Positions 7,867 through 15,454 of a DNA stretch of 17,773 bases are shown here, piece by piece; positions within the stretch are counted from its first letter, which is position 1; each line of letters begins with the position of its first letter. Source of the stretch: Leptospirillum sp. GTDB taxonomy: Bacteria > Nitrospirota > Leptospirillia > Leptospirillales > Leptospirillaceae. The translations under genes were made by a program, and so were the position numbers. The notes under the pieces are model-generated. The model saw only the letters and a list, made by a program, of their open reading frames with translations, made no database searches and was not told the origin of the DNA. Location: the NCBI GenBank assembly GCA_027346125.1, contig DAIEST010000062.1, positions 1 through 17,773 of the forward strand, given 5' to 3'.

Positions 7867-9129
7867 TCATCTCACCCCTATCCCCTCGGGGCGGAATCTG
7901 GACTCCATCTCGCGAACCGTCGCTTTCCAGTCCCCGTCGGGAACGTGGTCCCGGTATTGTTTCCCCCCGTCGGGAACCAGGGCTCTGCACTTCTCCTCGA
8001 GAGCGCCGGTCAGCGTTTCAAAAGACTGATCGAACGCCTTGACCCCCTCGCTCACCAGCTGGGCAAAGACCTGTTCACGCCGGATGCCCAGTTCGTCAAG
8101 CCGGTCGAACAGGCGGACCGGCTCCGGATTCTGCCCGTCATAGGACGTCCGCTCAAGGGAGAGCGCCGCCGTCCCATGATCCAGATAGTGGTTCAGCGTC
8201 TGTTCCGGAACGGTATTGACCGTTTCCGGGGCAATCAGGGAATCGACATACAGCACGTCGGAGTAGTTGGGGTTTTTCGTTCCGGTCGAAGCCCAGAGGG
8301 GGCGCTGGGTGTTGGCTCCCCCGGCCTTGAGCGCCGCGAATCGTTTTCCATGGAAGAGATCCCTGTACAGACGGTAAATGATCCGGGAGTTTGCCACCCC
8401 GGCCTTCCCGAACAGGGCCGAAAGGCCTTTTTCGGCCGGAAGGGCCTTCTGCAGCTCTTCAAGCCTCCTGTCGACCAGCGTGTCGATGCGGCTGACGAAA
8501 ACGCTCGCGACGCTGTGGACAGTCGAGGGGTCTCCGCCGGAAGAGACGAAGGATTCCAGCCCCCGGACATAGGACATGGCGGCTTCCCTGTATGCGTCCG
8601 GAGAAAAGAGCAGCGTGACGTTGATCGACATGCCGATCGCCGTCAGGGCCTCGATGGCCGGCATGCCTTCCGGAGTCCCCGGTACTTTCACCATCAGGTT
8701 CGGACGCTCGACAAGACTGTGAAGAAGCCTGGCCTCCTGGACCGTTTCATCGGTGCGGTGCGCCAGGAGAGGATTCACTTCGATCGAGACGAAGCCATCC
8801 TTTCCGCCGGTCTTCTTATGGACGGGAAGGAAGAAATCGCAGGCTCTCCTGATATCCCGGACCATCAGCACGCGGACGACCTGCTGCGCGTTATGCCCCC
8901 TGGCCGCCAGAAACGCGATCTCCTGGTCGTAGGACTGGCTCCCGTTGATCGCTTTCTCGAAAATCGTCGGATTGGACGTCATGCCCTGGATCCCGACCTG
9001 CCTGATCAGCTGATCGAGCTTCCCCGAATTCATCAGGTCCCGGCTGATGTTGTCCAGCCAGATACTCTGCCCCAGGACTGCCAGTTCCTGGACCCTGGAG
9101 CCCCCGTTCCGGTTCGGTAACGTTTCCAT
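7867..9129 (-). CDS. tal: Transaldolase
   Basis: Moves a dihydroxyacetone unit between sedoheptulose 7-phosphate and glyceraldehyde 3-phosphate in the non-oxidative pentose phosphate pathway. It is 420 residues long and belongs to the longer transaldolase class (as in actinobacteria and cyanobacteria) rather than the 320-residue E. coli type. Visible landmarks are WLDNISR at 24-30 with the conserved Asp26, TSNPTIFEKAI from residue 51, the Schiff-base lysine Lys148 in NLMVKVPGT, and WASTGTKN late in the barrel. There is no fused phosphoglucose isomerase domain. The ATG at 9127-9129 has an AGGAG site 5 bases upstream. It starts 15 bases after tkt and ends 37 bases before gnd, so it is co-transcribed. 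Confidence 0.96.
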   Translation of the reverse strand: METLPNRNGGSRVQELAVLGQSIWLDNISRDLMNSGKLDQLIRQVGIQGMTSNPTIFEKAINGSQSYDQEIAFLAARGHNAQQVVRVLMVRDIRRACDFFLPVHKKTGGKDGFVSIEVNPLLAHRTDETVQEARLLHSLVERPNLMVKVPGTPEGMPAIEALTAIGMSINVTLLFSPDAYREAAMSYVRGLESFVSSGGDPSTVHSVASVFVSRIDTLVDRRLEELQKALPAEKGLSALFGKAGVANSRIIYRLYRDLFHGKRFAALKAGGANTQRPLWASTGTKNPNYSDVLYVDSLIAPETVNTVPEQTLNHYLDHGTAALSLERTSYDGQNPEPVRLFDRLDELGIRREQVFAQLVSEGVKAFDQSFETLTGALEEKCRALVPDGGKQYRDHVPDGDWKATVREMESRFRPEGIGVR

Positions 9130-9144
9130 AACAGCTCCTGTCGT

Positions 9145-11178
9145 CTAACGCACGGCCCTGTCGGGCCAGCGTTGTGCTATTTTCTCCAGGATGGCTTCGG
9201 GAGTGAACCCGAAGGCCTCCATCAGTCTCTCGTAGGGAGCGGACGCCCCGAATGTGGTCATTCCCACGACCAGGTCTCCCGTGCGGGCATAGGGATACCA
9301 GCTCATGGGATGGGCCGCCTCGACAAACACGCGGGGCAGTTCCGTCGACAGTATCCGGTCCCGATAATCCTGACTCTGGCGATCGAAACGGTTCGTGGAG
9401 GGAACCGAGACCAGACGGCTGTCGGTTCCTGCAGCTTTCAGCCGGTTCTGGACCTCCCACAGGAGTCCCAGTTCGGACCCGCACCCGACCAGGACAATGG
9501 AGGGAGCGGGTCCCGTCTCGCGGGCCACGTATCCTCCATGCTCCACCCCCTCGCGGATCGACTGGTACGGGATATCGAGGGTCGGGACCTTCTGCCGGGT
9601 CAGTACGAGAGCGGCAGGCCCCGACCGGTCCTCGAAAAGGACGGACATGGACGCCAGGGTCTCATTGGCGTCTCCCGGACGGTAAACCGTCATTCCCGGA
9701 ATGGCCCTGAGACCGGCAAGCTGCTCCACCGGCTGGTGGGTCGGACCGTCTTCCCCCAGACCGATGCTGTCGTGGGTCAGCACATAGAGTACGGGAAGAT
9801 GCATCAGTGCCGAAAGCCGCATGGCTCCCCGCATATAATCGGAGAAGACCAGAAACGTCCCCCCGTAAGGCCGGACAAGACCGGTAAGCGCCATCCCGTT
9901 CAGGATTCCGCCCATCGCGTGTTCCCGGACGCCGAAGTGAAGATTCCTGCCTGTCGGAGTCCCTTTCTGGCAATCGGTCTCCCCCTTGATCAGGGTATTG
10001 TTCGAAGGAGCCAGATCGGCGGACCCTCCCCACAGCCCCTGGAGTTCGCGGGAAGCGGTCTGAAGGAGATCTCCGAACGCCTGACGGGTCGCGATTCCCT
10101 TCGGGTCAGGCGAAAAGGCCGGGACGCCCTTCAGAATGGAACCGGATACGACTTCTCCCTTGCTCCATCGAAGAAAGCGCTCCGCCAGCTCGGGGTGAAC
10201 CCTGGCGTACGCGTTCAGGGATTCCTGCCAGGACGACTGGGCCCGGGATTTCTCTTCGGCCAGCGCCCTGAAGTGCTCCCGGACATCGTCCGGAACCAGG
10301 AAGGCAGGCTCGGTCGGCCATCCCAGATTCCTTTTCGTGGCCAGGACCTCCTCCTGACCCAGGGGACTTCCGTGCGCATGAGCGGTATCCTGGTACTTCG
10401 GACTTCCGAACCCGATGTGCGTCCGGATCGCGATCAGCTTCGGACAACCCCGTTCTTCCTCGAGCTGAAGCTCCTTTTCCGAAGCCCACCGGAGCGCCGC
10501 CCTGACCTGCTCCCGGTCGTTGCCGTCCGAAACGGAACGGACAGACCACCCCAGCCCCCTGAACCGGTCGGACACGCGTTCGGTGAAGGCCAGCGACGTC
10601 GACCCGTCGATCGAGATGCGGTTGTCGTCGTAGAGGCAGATCAGGTTGGAAAGCCCCTGGTGTCCGGCAAAGGATGCGGCCTCGTTGGAGATCCCTTCCA
10701 TCATGTCCCCGTCTCCCGCCACCACGAACACCCTGGGACTCAGAACGGAACAGTCCGGCTGGTTGAAGATGCCGCCCGCATACCGGAGGGCGAGCGCCAT
10801 TCCCACCGCGTTGGCGAAACCCTGTCCCAGCGGTCCGGTGGTGGTTTCGACTCCAGGAGTATGCCCGTACTCGGGATGACCGGGCGTACGGCTCCCCCAC
10901 TGGCGGAAATTCCTGATTTCCTCCAGTTCCAGACCGAATCCGAACAGGTGAAGCATGCTGTAAAGAAGCAGGGAAGCGTGCCCGGCGGAAAGGACAAACC
11001 TGTCCCGGTTGACCCAATGGGGATCCGCCGGATTGAACCGGAGAAACTCCGTCCAGAGGACATAGGCGGGAGAGGCGAAGCCCATCGGCGTTCCCGGATG
11101 TCCGGAGTTGGCTTTCTGGACCGCATCAAGAGACAGCATGCGAATGGTATTGACCGAACGGTCCTCGATAGACTCCAT
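9145..11178 (-). CDS. tkt: Transketolase
   Basis: Thiamine diphosphate enzyme that transfers two-carbon ketol units between pentose and other sugar phosphates. It is 677 residues, normal for bacteria. Features seen: KANSGHPG with His27, SAGHASLLLY with His67, PGHPEYGHTPGVETTTGPLG (His101, His106), the diphosphate and metal motif GDGDMMEG at 155-162 ending with DDN at 184-186, and the second-domain block THDSIGLGEDGPTHQP that binds the cofactor pyrimidine. The ATG at 11176-11178 follows AAAGGGGG with an 8-base spacer. The 107-base gap to pgl upstream holds a marked hairpin (listed separately), the only sizeable gap inside this operon, so tkt may be tuned separately. The stop codon is TAG. Confidence 0.97.
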   Translation of the reverse strand: MESIEDRSVNTIRMLSLDAVQKANSGHPGTPMGFASPAYVLWTEFLRFNPADPHWVNRDRFVLSAGHASLLLYSMLHLFGFGLELEEIRNFRQWGSRTPGHPEYGHTPGVETTTGPLGQGFANAVGMALALRYAGGIFNQPDCSVLSPRVFVVAGDGDMMEGISNEAASFAGHQGLSNLICLYDDNRISIDGSTSLAFTERVSDRFRGLGWSVRSVSDGNDREQVRAALRWASEKELQLEEERGCPKLIAIRTHIGFGSPKYQDTAHAHGSPLGQEEVLATKRNLGWPTEPAFLVPDDVREHFRALAEEKSRAQSSWQESLNAYARVHPELAERFLRWSKGEVVSGSILKGVPAFSPDPKGIATRQAFGDLLQTASRELQGLWGGSADLAPSNNTLIKGETDCQKGTPTGRNLHFGVREHAMGGILNGMALTGLVRPYGGTFLVFSDYMRGAMRLSALMHLPVLYVLTHDSIGLGEDGPTHQPVEQLAGLRAIPGMTVYRPGDANETLASMSVLFEDRSGPAALVLTRQKVPTLDIPYQSIREGVEHGGYVARETGPAPSIVLVGCGSELGLLWEVQNRLKAAGTDSRLVSVPSTNRFDRQSQDYRDRILSTELPRVFVEAAHPMSWYPYARTGDLVVGMTTFGASAPYERLMEAFGFTPEAILEKIAQRWPDRAVR

Positions 11179-11209
11179 AAGTAAAACCCCCTTTGTTCAA
11201 GATACATCC

Positions 11210-11251
11210 GGGCGATCCCCCAAGTCCTGCGACTTAGCGCGGGTATCGCCC
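11210..11251 (-). promoter_or_regulatory. Long imperfect hairpin in the leader between pgl and tkt
   Basis: Bases 11210-11216 (GGGCGAT) pair perfectly with 11245-11251 (ATCGCCC). Inside, CCC at 11217-11219 can pair with GGG at 11241-11243, and AAGTC at 11222-11226 pairs with GACTT at 11231-11235 around a 4-base loop. This gives about 15 base pairs in a 42-base element, ending 31 bases before the tkt ATG. No run of U follows on either strand, so it is not a typical intrinsic terminator. It may stabilise or process the message, regulate tkt, or be a copy of a dispersed palindromic repeat. No second copy was noticed in this window. Confidence 0.5.
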
Positions 11252-11285
11252 TGTTCCAGAAAATCAGCCGGTCAGAGCGGCCCGC

Positions 11286-12080
11286 TCAGGAAATGACATG
11301 ACGGTCCATGGACCGGTCGTATGCCGCTTCGTCCATCCAGAACTCGGGAACGCGTCCGTTGTCGAGGCACAACGTCAGGAGTTCCTGGACAGGGCAGGGT
11401 TTGAGACCGATCAGGATATCCTTCAGCACAGCCTTTTTCCGTTCTCCCGGACACAGGAAGACGACCGTCCGGGCGTGGGCCAGAAGACGGTATCCCAGCG
11501 TGATCCTGGGGAGCCGTTTCCCTTCGGAAGGCACCGAAAGAACGAGCCGGCGATGTTCCGTCGCGGGAGAAGAGCCCGGGAAAAGACTCGCCGTATGACC
11601 ATCCTCCCCCACCCCCAGGAACGCCCAGTCAAACTCCGGAACATGGAGACCCGGCGTTTCGAACCGGTCCAGGATAAAATGCTCGAAACGGAGCGCCTCT
11701 TCCTCCGGAGACAGCGTCTCTCCCCGCATCCGGACAAACGTATCCGAAGGAAGCCCCGAGTTCCGGAAAAGCGTTTCCCTGATCATCCGGAAATTGCTCT
11801 CCGGGTGATCGGGAGGAACCATCCGTTCGTCTCCCGCAACCCACAGAAGCCGGTCTTTCTGCTCCAGGGGCCAGGACGACAGGATCTGTCCCGCCTCCCC
11901 GTACAGCGCTCCGGGAGAGTGTCCGCCCGAAAGAATGACGGACGCCTTTCCCTGGTGAACGACGATTTCCCAAAGCCGTTCCAGAAAGATCCGTGCCCCT
12001 TCCCGGGCGAGCTCCCCGGCGTCCGGAAAAACCCGGACGCGAGGAAAGCCCGGATTCAGGTGTTCTTCTGTACGGGACAT
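11286..12080 (-). CDS. pgl: 6-phosphogluconolactonase
   Basis: Hydrolyses 6-phosphogluconolactone, the zwf product, to 6-phosphogluconate. The 264-residue protein is of the DevB/NagB-like class. Conserved blocks are SGGHSPGALY at 51-60, the phosphate-binding loop in place of the usual SGGSTP; GDERMVPPDHPESNF at 83-97; and the catalytic-site signature GVGEDGHTASLFPG at 156-169. The ATG at 12078-12080 is chosen because GGAGGGGG lies just before it. An ATG 24 bases further upstream would place that site inside the gene. It lies 61 bases after the glk stop and 107 bases before tkt, so it is second in the operon. Confidence 0.95.
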   Translation of the reverse strand: MSRTEEHLNPGFPRVRVFPDAGELAREGARIFLERLWEIVVHQGKASVILSGGHSPGALYGEAGQILSSWPLEQKDRLLWVAGDERMVPPDHPESNFRMIRETLFRNSGLPSDTFVRMRGETLSPEEEALRFEHFILDRFETPGLHVPEFDWAFLGVGEDGHTASLFPGSSPATEHRRLVLSVPSEGKRLPRITLGYRLLAHARTVVFLCPGERKKAVLKDILIGLKPCPVQELLTLCLDNGRVPEFWMDEAAYDRSMDRHVIS

Positions 12081-12141
12081 CCGCCCCCTCCTTCGGAAAA
12101 GCATCCATCATCGAACCGCTCTCGACCCCGACCGATTCCGC

Positions 12142-13182
12142 TCATCCGGCATCCGTCCCCGAAAGCCGGGTCCAGGCTTCGAAAGCGGCTCCCAGAAGAG
12201 GGGTTTCCTCATAGGTCAGCACATTGACCGGGATCCGTTCCAGGAGATCCTCGTAGCGTCCTTTTTCCGAAATCCGTTTCAGGAAAGAATCCGTCTCCAG
12301 GAACGTCCGGATCTTTCCCGGAATGCCCCCTCCAAGATAAACCCCGCCGGTCGCAAGAGCCTTGAGCGCCATATTGCCGACTTCCTGCGCCAGGATCTCC
12401 GCAAACAGCGTCAGCGTCTCCCGGGCATAAGGCTCGTTCCCTTCCGTCGCCGCCCGGGTGATCCGCTCGGGAAGGCTTTCTTCGGGGACATCCGGAGGGA
12501 AGAGAGGATCCCGGGGAAGGTCACGGGTCAGAAAGCGGTACAGGTGAAGGATTCCCGGACCGGACAGGAGCCGCTCGGAACTGACGTGGGGAAAAAACGT
12601 CCACAAGTACTCAAGGAGCTGAAGCTGTACCCGGGTGACGGGAGCCCAGTCCGAATGACCACCCTCCGAAGGAACCGGCCGCAACATCGTCCCCTCGTTC
12701 AGGAGAAGCGCTTCGCCCAGCCCTGTCCCGGGAGCGACGAGAACGGAGTTCCCGGACGGATCCCTTTGCCCTTCCCGGAGCGGGAGCATTCCCGACCGCC
12801 CGACAAGATTGATCCCCCATCCCATCGCCACAAGATCGTTGACGAGACGGGCGGATCCCTTCCTCCAGCCAAAAGCGGCTTCCATCTCTCCCGCATCGAT
12901 CACCCACGGAAGGTTCGTGGTCTCCGAACGGTTCCCCAGCACCGGCCCCGCCACCCCGAACGTCGCGACGACATCCGAGTTCCCGAGCAGGGATCTGTTT
13001 TCCGAAAGAAACATCGAGACGAGGGGGATCAACCCCTTGTGGTCGAGACTCCGATAACGCTTATAAACGGCCGGCACCGGCGGATCACCAATACCCCCGT
13101 CCCTCTTCAGATCAACGGGACGGTACAGGCCAACCGCCGTCTTGGTACCCCCCACATCGCCGGCCAGAATCCAGTGCTCCAC
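12142..13182 (-). CDS. glk: Glucokinase (E. coli Glk type)
   Basis: Phosphorylates glucose with ATP, feeding glucose 6-phosphate to the rest of the operon. Motifs of the ASKHA-fold glucokinase family are seen: phosphate loop GDVGGTKT at 8-15, FGVAGPV then TNLPW, the catalytic Asp116 in LVNDLVAMG, APGTGLGEA from about 150, SEGGHSDWAP with the glucose-binding Glu and His around 173-176, and GGVYLGGGI near the C-terminus. The GTG at 13180-13182 is preferred because GGGAGG lies 5 bases before it and it gives the usual short N-terminus (346 residues). An ATG at 13210-13212 would add ten residues but has only a weak ribosome site. First gene of the pentose phosphate operon, divergent from hpnH. Confidence 0.93.
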   Translation of the reverse strand: MEHWILAGDVGGTKTAVGLYRPVDLKRDGGIGDPPVPAVYKRYRSLDHKGLIPLVSMFLSENRSLLGNSDVVATFGVAGPVLGNRSETTNLPWVIDAGEMEAAFGWRKGSARLVNDLVAMGWGINLVGRSGMLPLREGQRDPSGNSVLVAPGTGLGEALLLNEGTMLRPVPSEGGHSDWAPVTRVQLQLLEYLWTFFPHVSSERLLSGPGILHLYRFLTRDLPRDPLFPPDVPEESLPERITRAATEGNEPYARETLTLFAEILAQEVGNMALKALATGGVYLGGGIPGKIRTFLETDSFLKRISEKGRYEDLLERIPVNVLTYEETPLLGAAFEAWTRLSGTDAG

Positions 13183-13218
13183 ACCGTCCTCCCAGCCGAA
13201 GACCACTTGCATATTTTC

Positions 13219-13248
13219 TTGACAGCCCTTCCCAAGCGAACCTAGTAT
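13219..13248 (+). promoter_or_regulatory. Probable sigma70-type promoter of hpnH
   Basis: A perfect TTGACA (-35) at 13219-13224 is followed after 18 bases by TAGTAT (-10) at 13243-13248, reading to the right. Transcription would start near 13255 and give a leader of about 109 bases before the hpnH ATG. The element overlaps the opposing glk promoter. Confidence 0.6.
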
Positions 13249-13250
13249 TG

Positions 13251-13279
13251 AGGATAGAACTTTTAAACGGAAATGTCAT
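13251..13279 (-). promoter_or_regulatory. Probable sigma70-type promoter of the glk-pgl-tkt-tal-gnd-zwf operon
   Basis: On the minus strand ATGACA (-35, five of six matches) at 13274-13279 and TATCCT (-10, four of six) at 13251-13256 are separated by exactly 17 bases. Transcription would start near 13244, giving a 62-base leader to the GTG start or 32 bases to the alternative ATG. The -10 box lies 2 bases from the -10 box of the opposing hpnH promoter. Confidence 0.5.
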
Positions 13280-13282
13280 GTC

Positions 13283-13357
13283 TTCCAAAACCATCCCGCA
13301 CGTCACGCTGAAGACCGGCACGAGCGGGTTTGGAAATTCTCCCAATCCTCCAAGGAT
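13283..13357 (+). promoter_or_regulatory. Structured 5' leader of hpnH: long stem-loop plus hairpin over the ribosome binding site
   Basis: TTCCAAA (13283-13289) pairs with TTTGGAA (13329-13335). After a 5-base bulge, CCCGC (13295-13299) pairs with GCGGG (13324-13328). After an A-A mismatch, CGT (13301-13303) pairs with ACG (13320-13322), closing a 16-base loop. Downstream, ATCCT (13345-13349) pairs with AGGAT (13353-13357) around CCA, which covers the AGGA ribosome site of hpnH. GTCTTC (13280-13285) can instead pair with GAAGAC in the loop (13310-13315), competing with the outer stem. Two exclusive folds plus a hidden ribosome site suggest translational control. It matches no riboswitch class I know. 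Confidence 0.45.
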
Positions 13358-13363
13358 GGCAAA

Positions 13364-14392
13364 ATGTCGATTTCCCTCCACCAGGCAGTCAAGGTCGGGT
13401 CATATATCTTTCGTCAGAAGCTGAAGGGAAACAAGCATTATCCCCTTGTCCTGATGCTCGAACCCCTGTTCCGCTGCAACCTTGAATGCGCCGGATGCGG
13501 CAAGATCCAGTATCCGGAAGAGATCCTCAACAAACGCCTGACTCCGGAAGAATGCTTCCGCGCCGTCGACGAATGCGGCGCTCCCATCGTGACCGTCGCA
13601 GGCGGAGAGCCCCTGATCCACAACGAAATCGAAGAGATCGTCGAAGGACTCGTCGCCAGAAAGAAATTCGTCTATCTCTGCACGAACGCGATCCTGCTCG
13701 AGAAGAATCTCTCCCGTCTCAAGCCCTCTCCCTACCTCACGCTCTCCATCCACCTCGACGGGCTCAAGGAAGAACACGACCAGCTGGTCTGCCGGGACGG
13801 CATCTTCGACGTGGCGGTCCGGGCGATACAGTCCGCCAAGGCCCGGGGGTTCCGGATCACCACGAACACCACCGTGTTCGAGGGCGAGGACCCGGGACGC
13901 CTCCATCGCTTTTTCGACTTCGTGACCAGCCTCAACGTGGACGGGATGATGATCTCCCCCGGATACTCCTACGCCTGGGCACCGGATCAGGATCATTTTC
14001 TGAAGAAGGAGCGGACCCGGGAGCTTTTCCGGAAGATTTTCGCTCCGATGCGGGACCGGAAGAACCCGCGACCCTGGAATTTCAACCACAGCCCGTTCTA
14101 CCTGGAGTTTCTCGAGGGAGCCAGGGATTACGACTGCACTCCCTGGGGCAACCCGAACTACTCCGTGCTGGGATGGCAGAAGCCCTGCTACCTGCTGAAC
14201 GACGGGTACGCCCAGTCGTTTGGGGAACTGATGGCGACGACAGAATGGGAAAAGTACGGGCATAAAAGCGGAAATCCCAAGTGTCAGGACTGCATGGTCC
14301 ACTGTGGATTCGAACCGACAGCCGTCACAGATGCGACATCCAGCATCAGAAATACGATCCGGTCCGTCCAGAGCCTTCTGCCGGCAGGATGA
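13364..14392 (+). CDS. hpnH: Hopanoid biosynthesis radical SAM protein HpnH (adenosylhopane synthase)
   Basis: Joins the 5'-deoxyadenosyl group of S-adenosylmethionine to a hopene (diploptene), the first step of extended hopanoid side-chain synthesis. The 342-residue protein has the radical SAM cluster motif CNLECAGC (Cys38, Cys42, Cys45), written CX3CX2C, and a GGEP motif at 80-83 for SAM binding. It also has the family-typical stretch KHYPLVLMLEPLFRCNLECA and a C-terminal group of three cysteines in the segment GNPKCQDCMVHCGFEP. The ATG at 13364-13366 follows AAGGA with a 7-base spacer. It is the first gene of a plus-strand trio. No squalene-hopene cyclase, hpnG or other hopanoid gene is in the window, so those would lie elsewhere. 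Confidence 0.95.
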   Translation: MSISLHQAVKVGSYIFRQKLKGNKHYPLVLMLEPLFRCNLECAGCGKIQYPEEILNKRLTPEECFRAVDECGAPIVTVAGGEPLIHNEIEEIVEGLVARKKFVYLCTNAILLEKNLSRLKPSPYLTLSIHLDGLKEEHDQLVCRDGIFDVAVRAIQSAKARGFRITTNTTVFEGEDPGRLHRFFDFVTSLNVDGMMISPGYSYAWAPDQDHFLKKERTRELFRKIFAPMRDRKNPRPWNFNHSPFYLEFLEGARDYDCTPWGNPNYSVLGWQKPCYLLNDGYAQSFGELMATTEWEKYGHKSGNPKCQDCMVHCGFEPTAVTDATSSIRNTIRSVQSLLPAG

Positions 14393-14429
14393 CACGCACC
14401 ACCCCCTCCGCAGACAGACGGGCTCCTTC

Positions 14430-15431
14430 ATGAAGGCGATTCTCCTGACCCGTCCGGGAGGGCCGGACTCCCTTGAACTCAGGGAGATTCCGAAACCGGT
14501 ACTCCCCTCTCCCCGCCATCTGCTCGTCCGTCTCCATGCCGCGGGCGTCAACCCTGTCGATTACAAGCTGCGCAAAAGCGGCACCCTCTTTCCGGAAAAA
14601 CTTCCCGCCGTGCTGGGCTGCGACGGCGCGGGAACCGTCGAGGACACCGGATCGGAGGTCACGCTCTTCAAACGAGGGGATCCCGTCTTCTTCATGCATG
14701 GAGGGATCGGGAACGCTCCCGGCACCTATGCGGAATGGACGGCCGTTCCGGAATGGGTGGCGGCACGCATCCCGGATTCGCTGACAATGGAAGAGGCCGC
14801 GGCACTTCCGATCCCGCTGATTACCGCGTGGGAGTCGCTCTCACGCCCGGGACCGCTTCCCGCGGGTTCCCCCGTCCTGATTCACGCCGGAGCCGGCGGG
14901 GTCGGCCACCTCGCAGTCCAGATCGCACAGAATTTCGGAATGACAGTCATCACCACTGTCCGCGGACCGGAAAAAGCCCTGTTGGCGGAGCAGGACGGAG
15001 CCCGCCATATCATCGACCCGGACCGGTCCGATTTTGTCCGGGAAACGCTCCGGCTGACCGGAGGGAAAGGGGTCAGCCTCCTGCTGGACACCCTGGGAGG
15101 AGACGTGTTCTGCCGCTCCTTCGAGGCAGTGAACCTGTACGGACATGTCGTCACCCTCCTGGAGCAGGCATGCGACCCTTCATCCGTTCTTCGGGCCAAA
15201 CAGCGGAATCTTTCCGTCCATTATGTGCTCGTCCTCTCCCCCGTACTGCTCGACAGACCGGACGAACAGATCCGGCAGACCCGCATCCTCGAGCAGGGTG
15301 CCGGGCTCTGCGCCAGAGGGGCGCTCAAGGTGCGGATCTCCCAGATTCTTCCGCTGGAACAGGTTCAGGACGCCCACGAAATGATCGAGTCGGGACATGC
15401 CTCCGGCAAAATCGTCCTTTCAATCCGTTGA
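14430..15431 (+). CDS. Zinc-independent medium-chain dehydrogenase, quinone oxidoreductase (zeta-crystallin)-like
   Basis: A 334-residue NADPH-dependent oxidoreductase of the MDR superfamily. It begins with the family-typical MKAILLTRPGGPDSLELREI, has the catalytic-domain block AAGVNPVDYKLRKSG (38-52), and carries the coenzyme loop HAGAGGVGHLAVQIA at 152-166. The cysteines that bind catalytic and structural zinc in alcohol dehydrogenases are absent, placing it with quinone or enone reductases. The actual substrate is unknown. The ATG at 14430-14432 has no clear ribosome site, but no other start in frame lies outside hpnH. It begins 37 bases after hpnH and ends 23 bases before the phosphatase gene, so it is likely in one operon. 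A role in reducing an unsaturated lipid or quinone would fit the neighbour but is a guess. Confidence 0.88.
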   Translation: MKAILLTRPGGPDSLELREIPKPVLPSPRHLLVRLHAAGVNPVDYKLRKSGTLFPEKLPAVLGCDGAGTVEDTGSEVTLFKRGDPVFFMHGGIGNAPGTYAEWTAVPEWVAARIPDSLTMEEAAALPIPLITAWESLSRPGPLPAGSPVLIHAGAGGVGHLAVQIAQNFGMTVITTVRGPEKALLAEQDGARHIIDPDRSDFVRETLRLTGGKGVSLLLDTLGGDVFCRSFEAVNLYGHVVTLLEQACDPSSVLRAKQRNLSVHYVLVLSPVLLDRPDEQIRQTRILEQGAGLCARGALKVRISQILPLEQVQDAHEMIESGHASGKIVLSIR

Positions 15432-15454
15432 ACCTTCTGGAACAGGATCGTTAG

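Noticed and set aside
9172..11184. 670-codon open frame on the plus strand opposite tkt
   Set aside because: It lies exactly opposite a gene with all transketolase motifs, has no recognisable domain and reads as low-complexity Arg, Pro and Gly sequence. Such frames are expected from third-position GC bias.
13278..13424. 48-codon upstream open frame in the hpnH leader, overlapping the hpnH start
   Set aside because: It has only a weak GGAA ribosome site, no leader-peptide pattern such as repeated regulatory codons, and a composition typical of out-of-frame reading. The RNA folding explains the stretch better.
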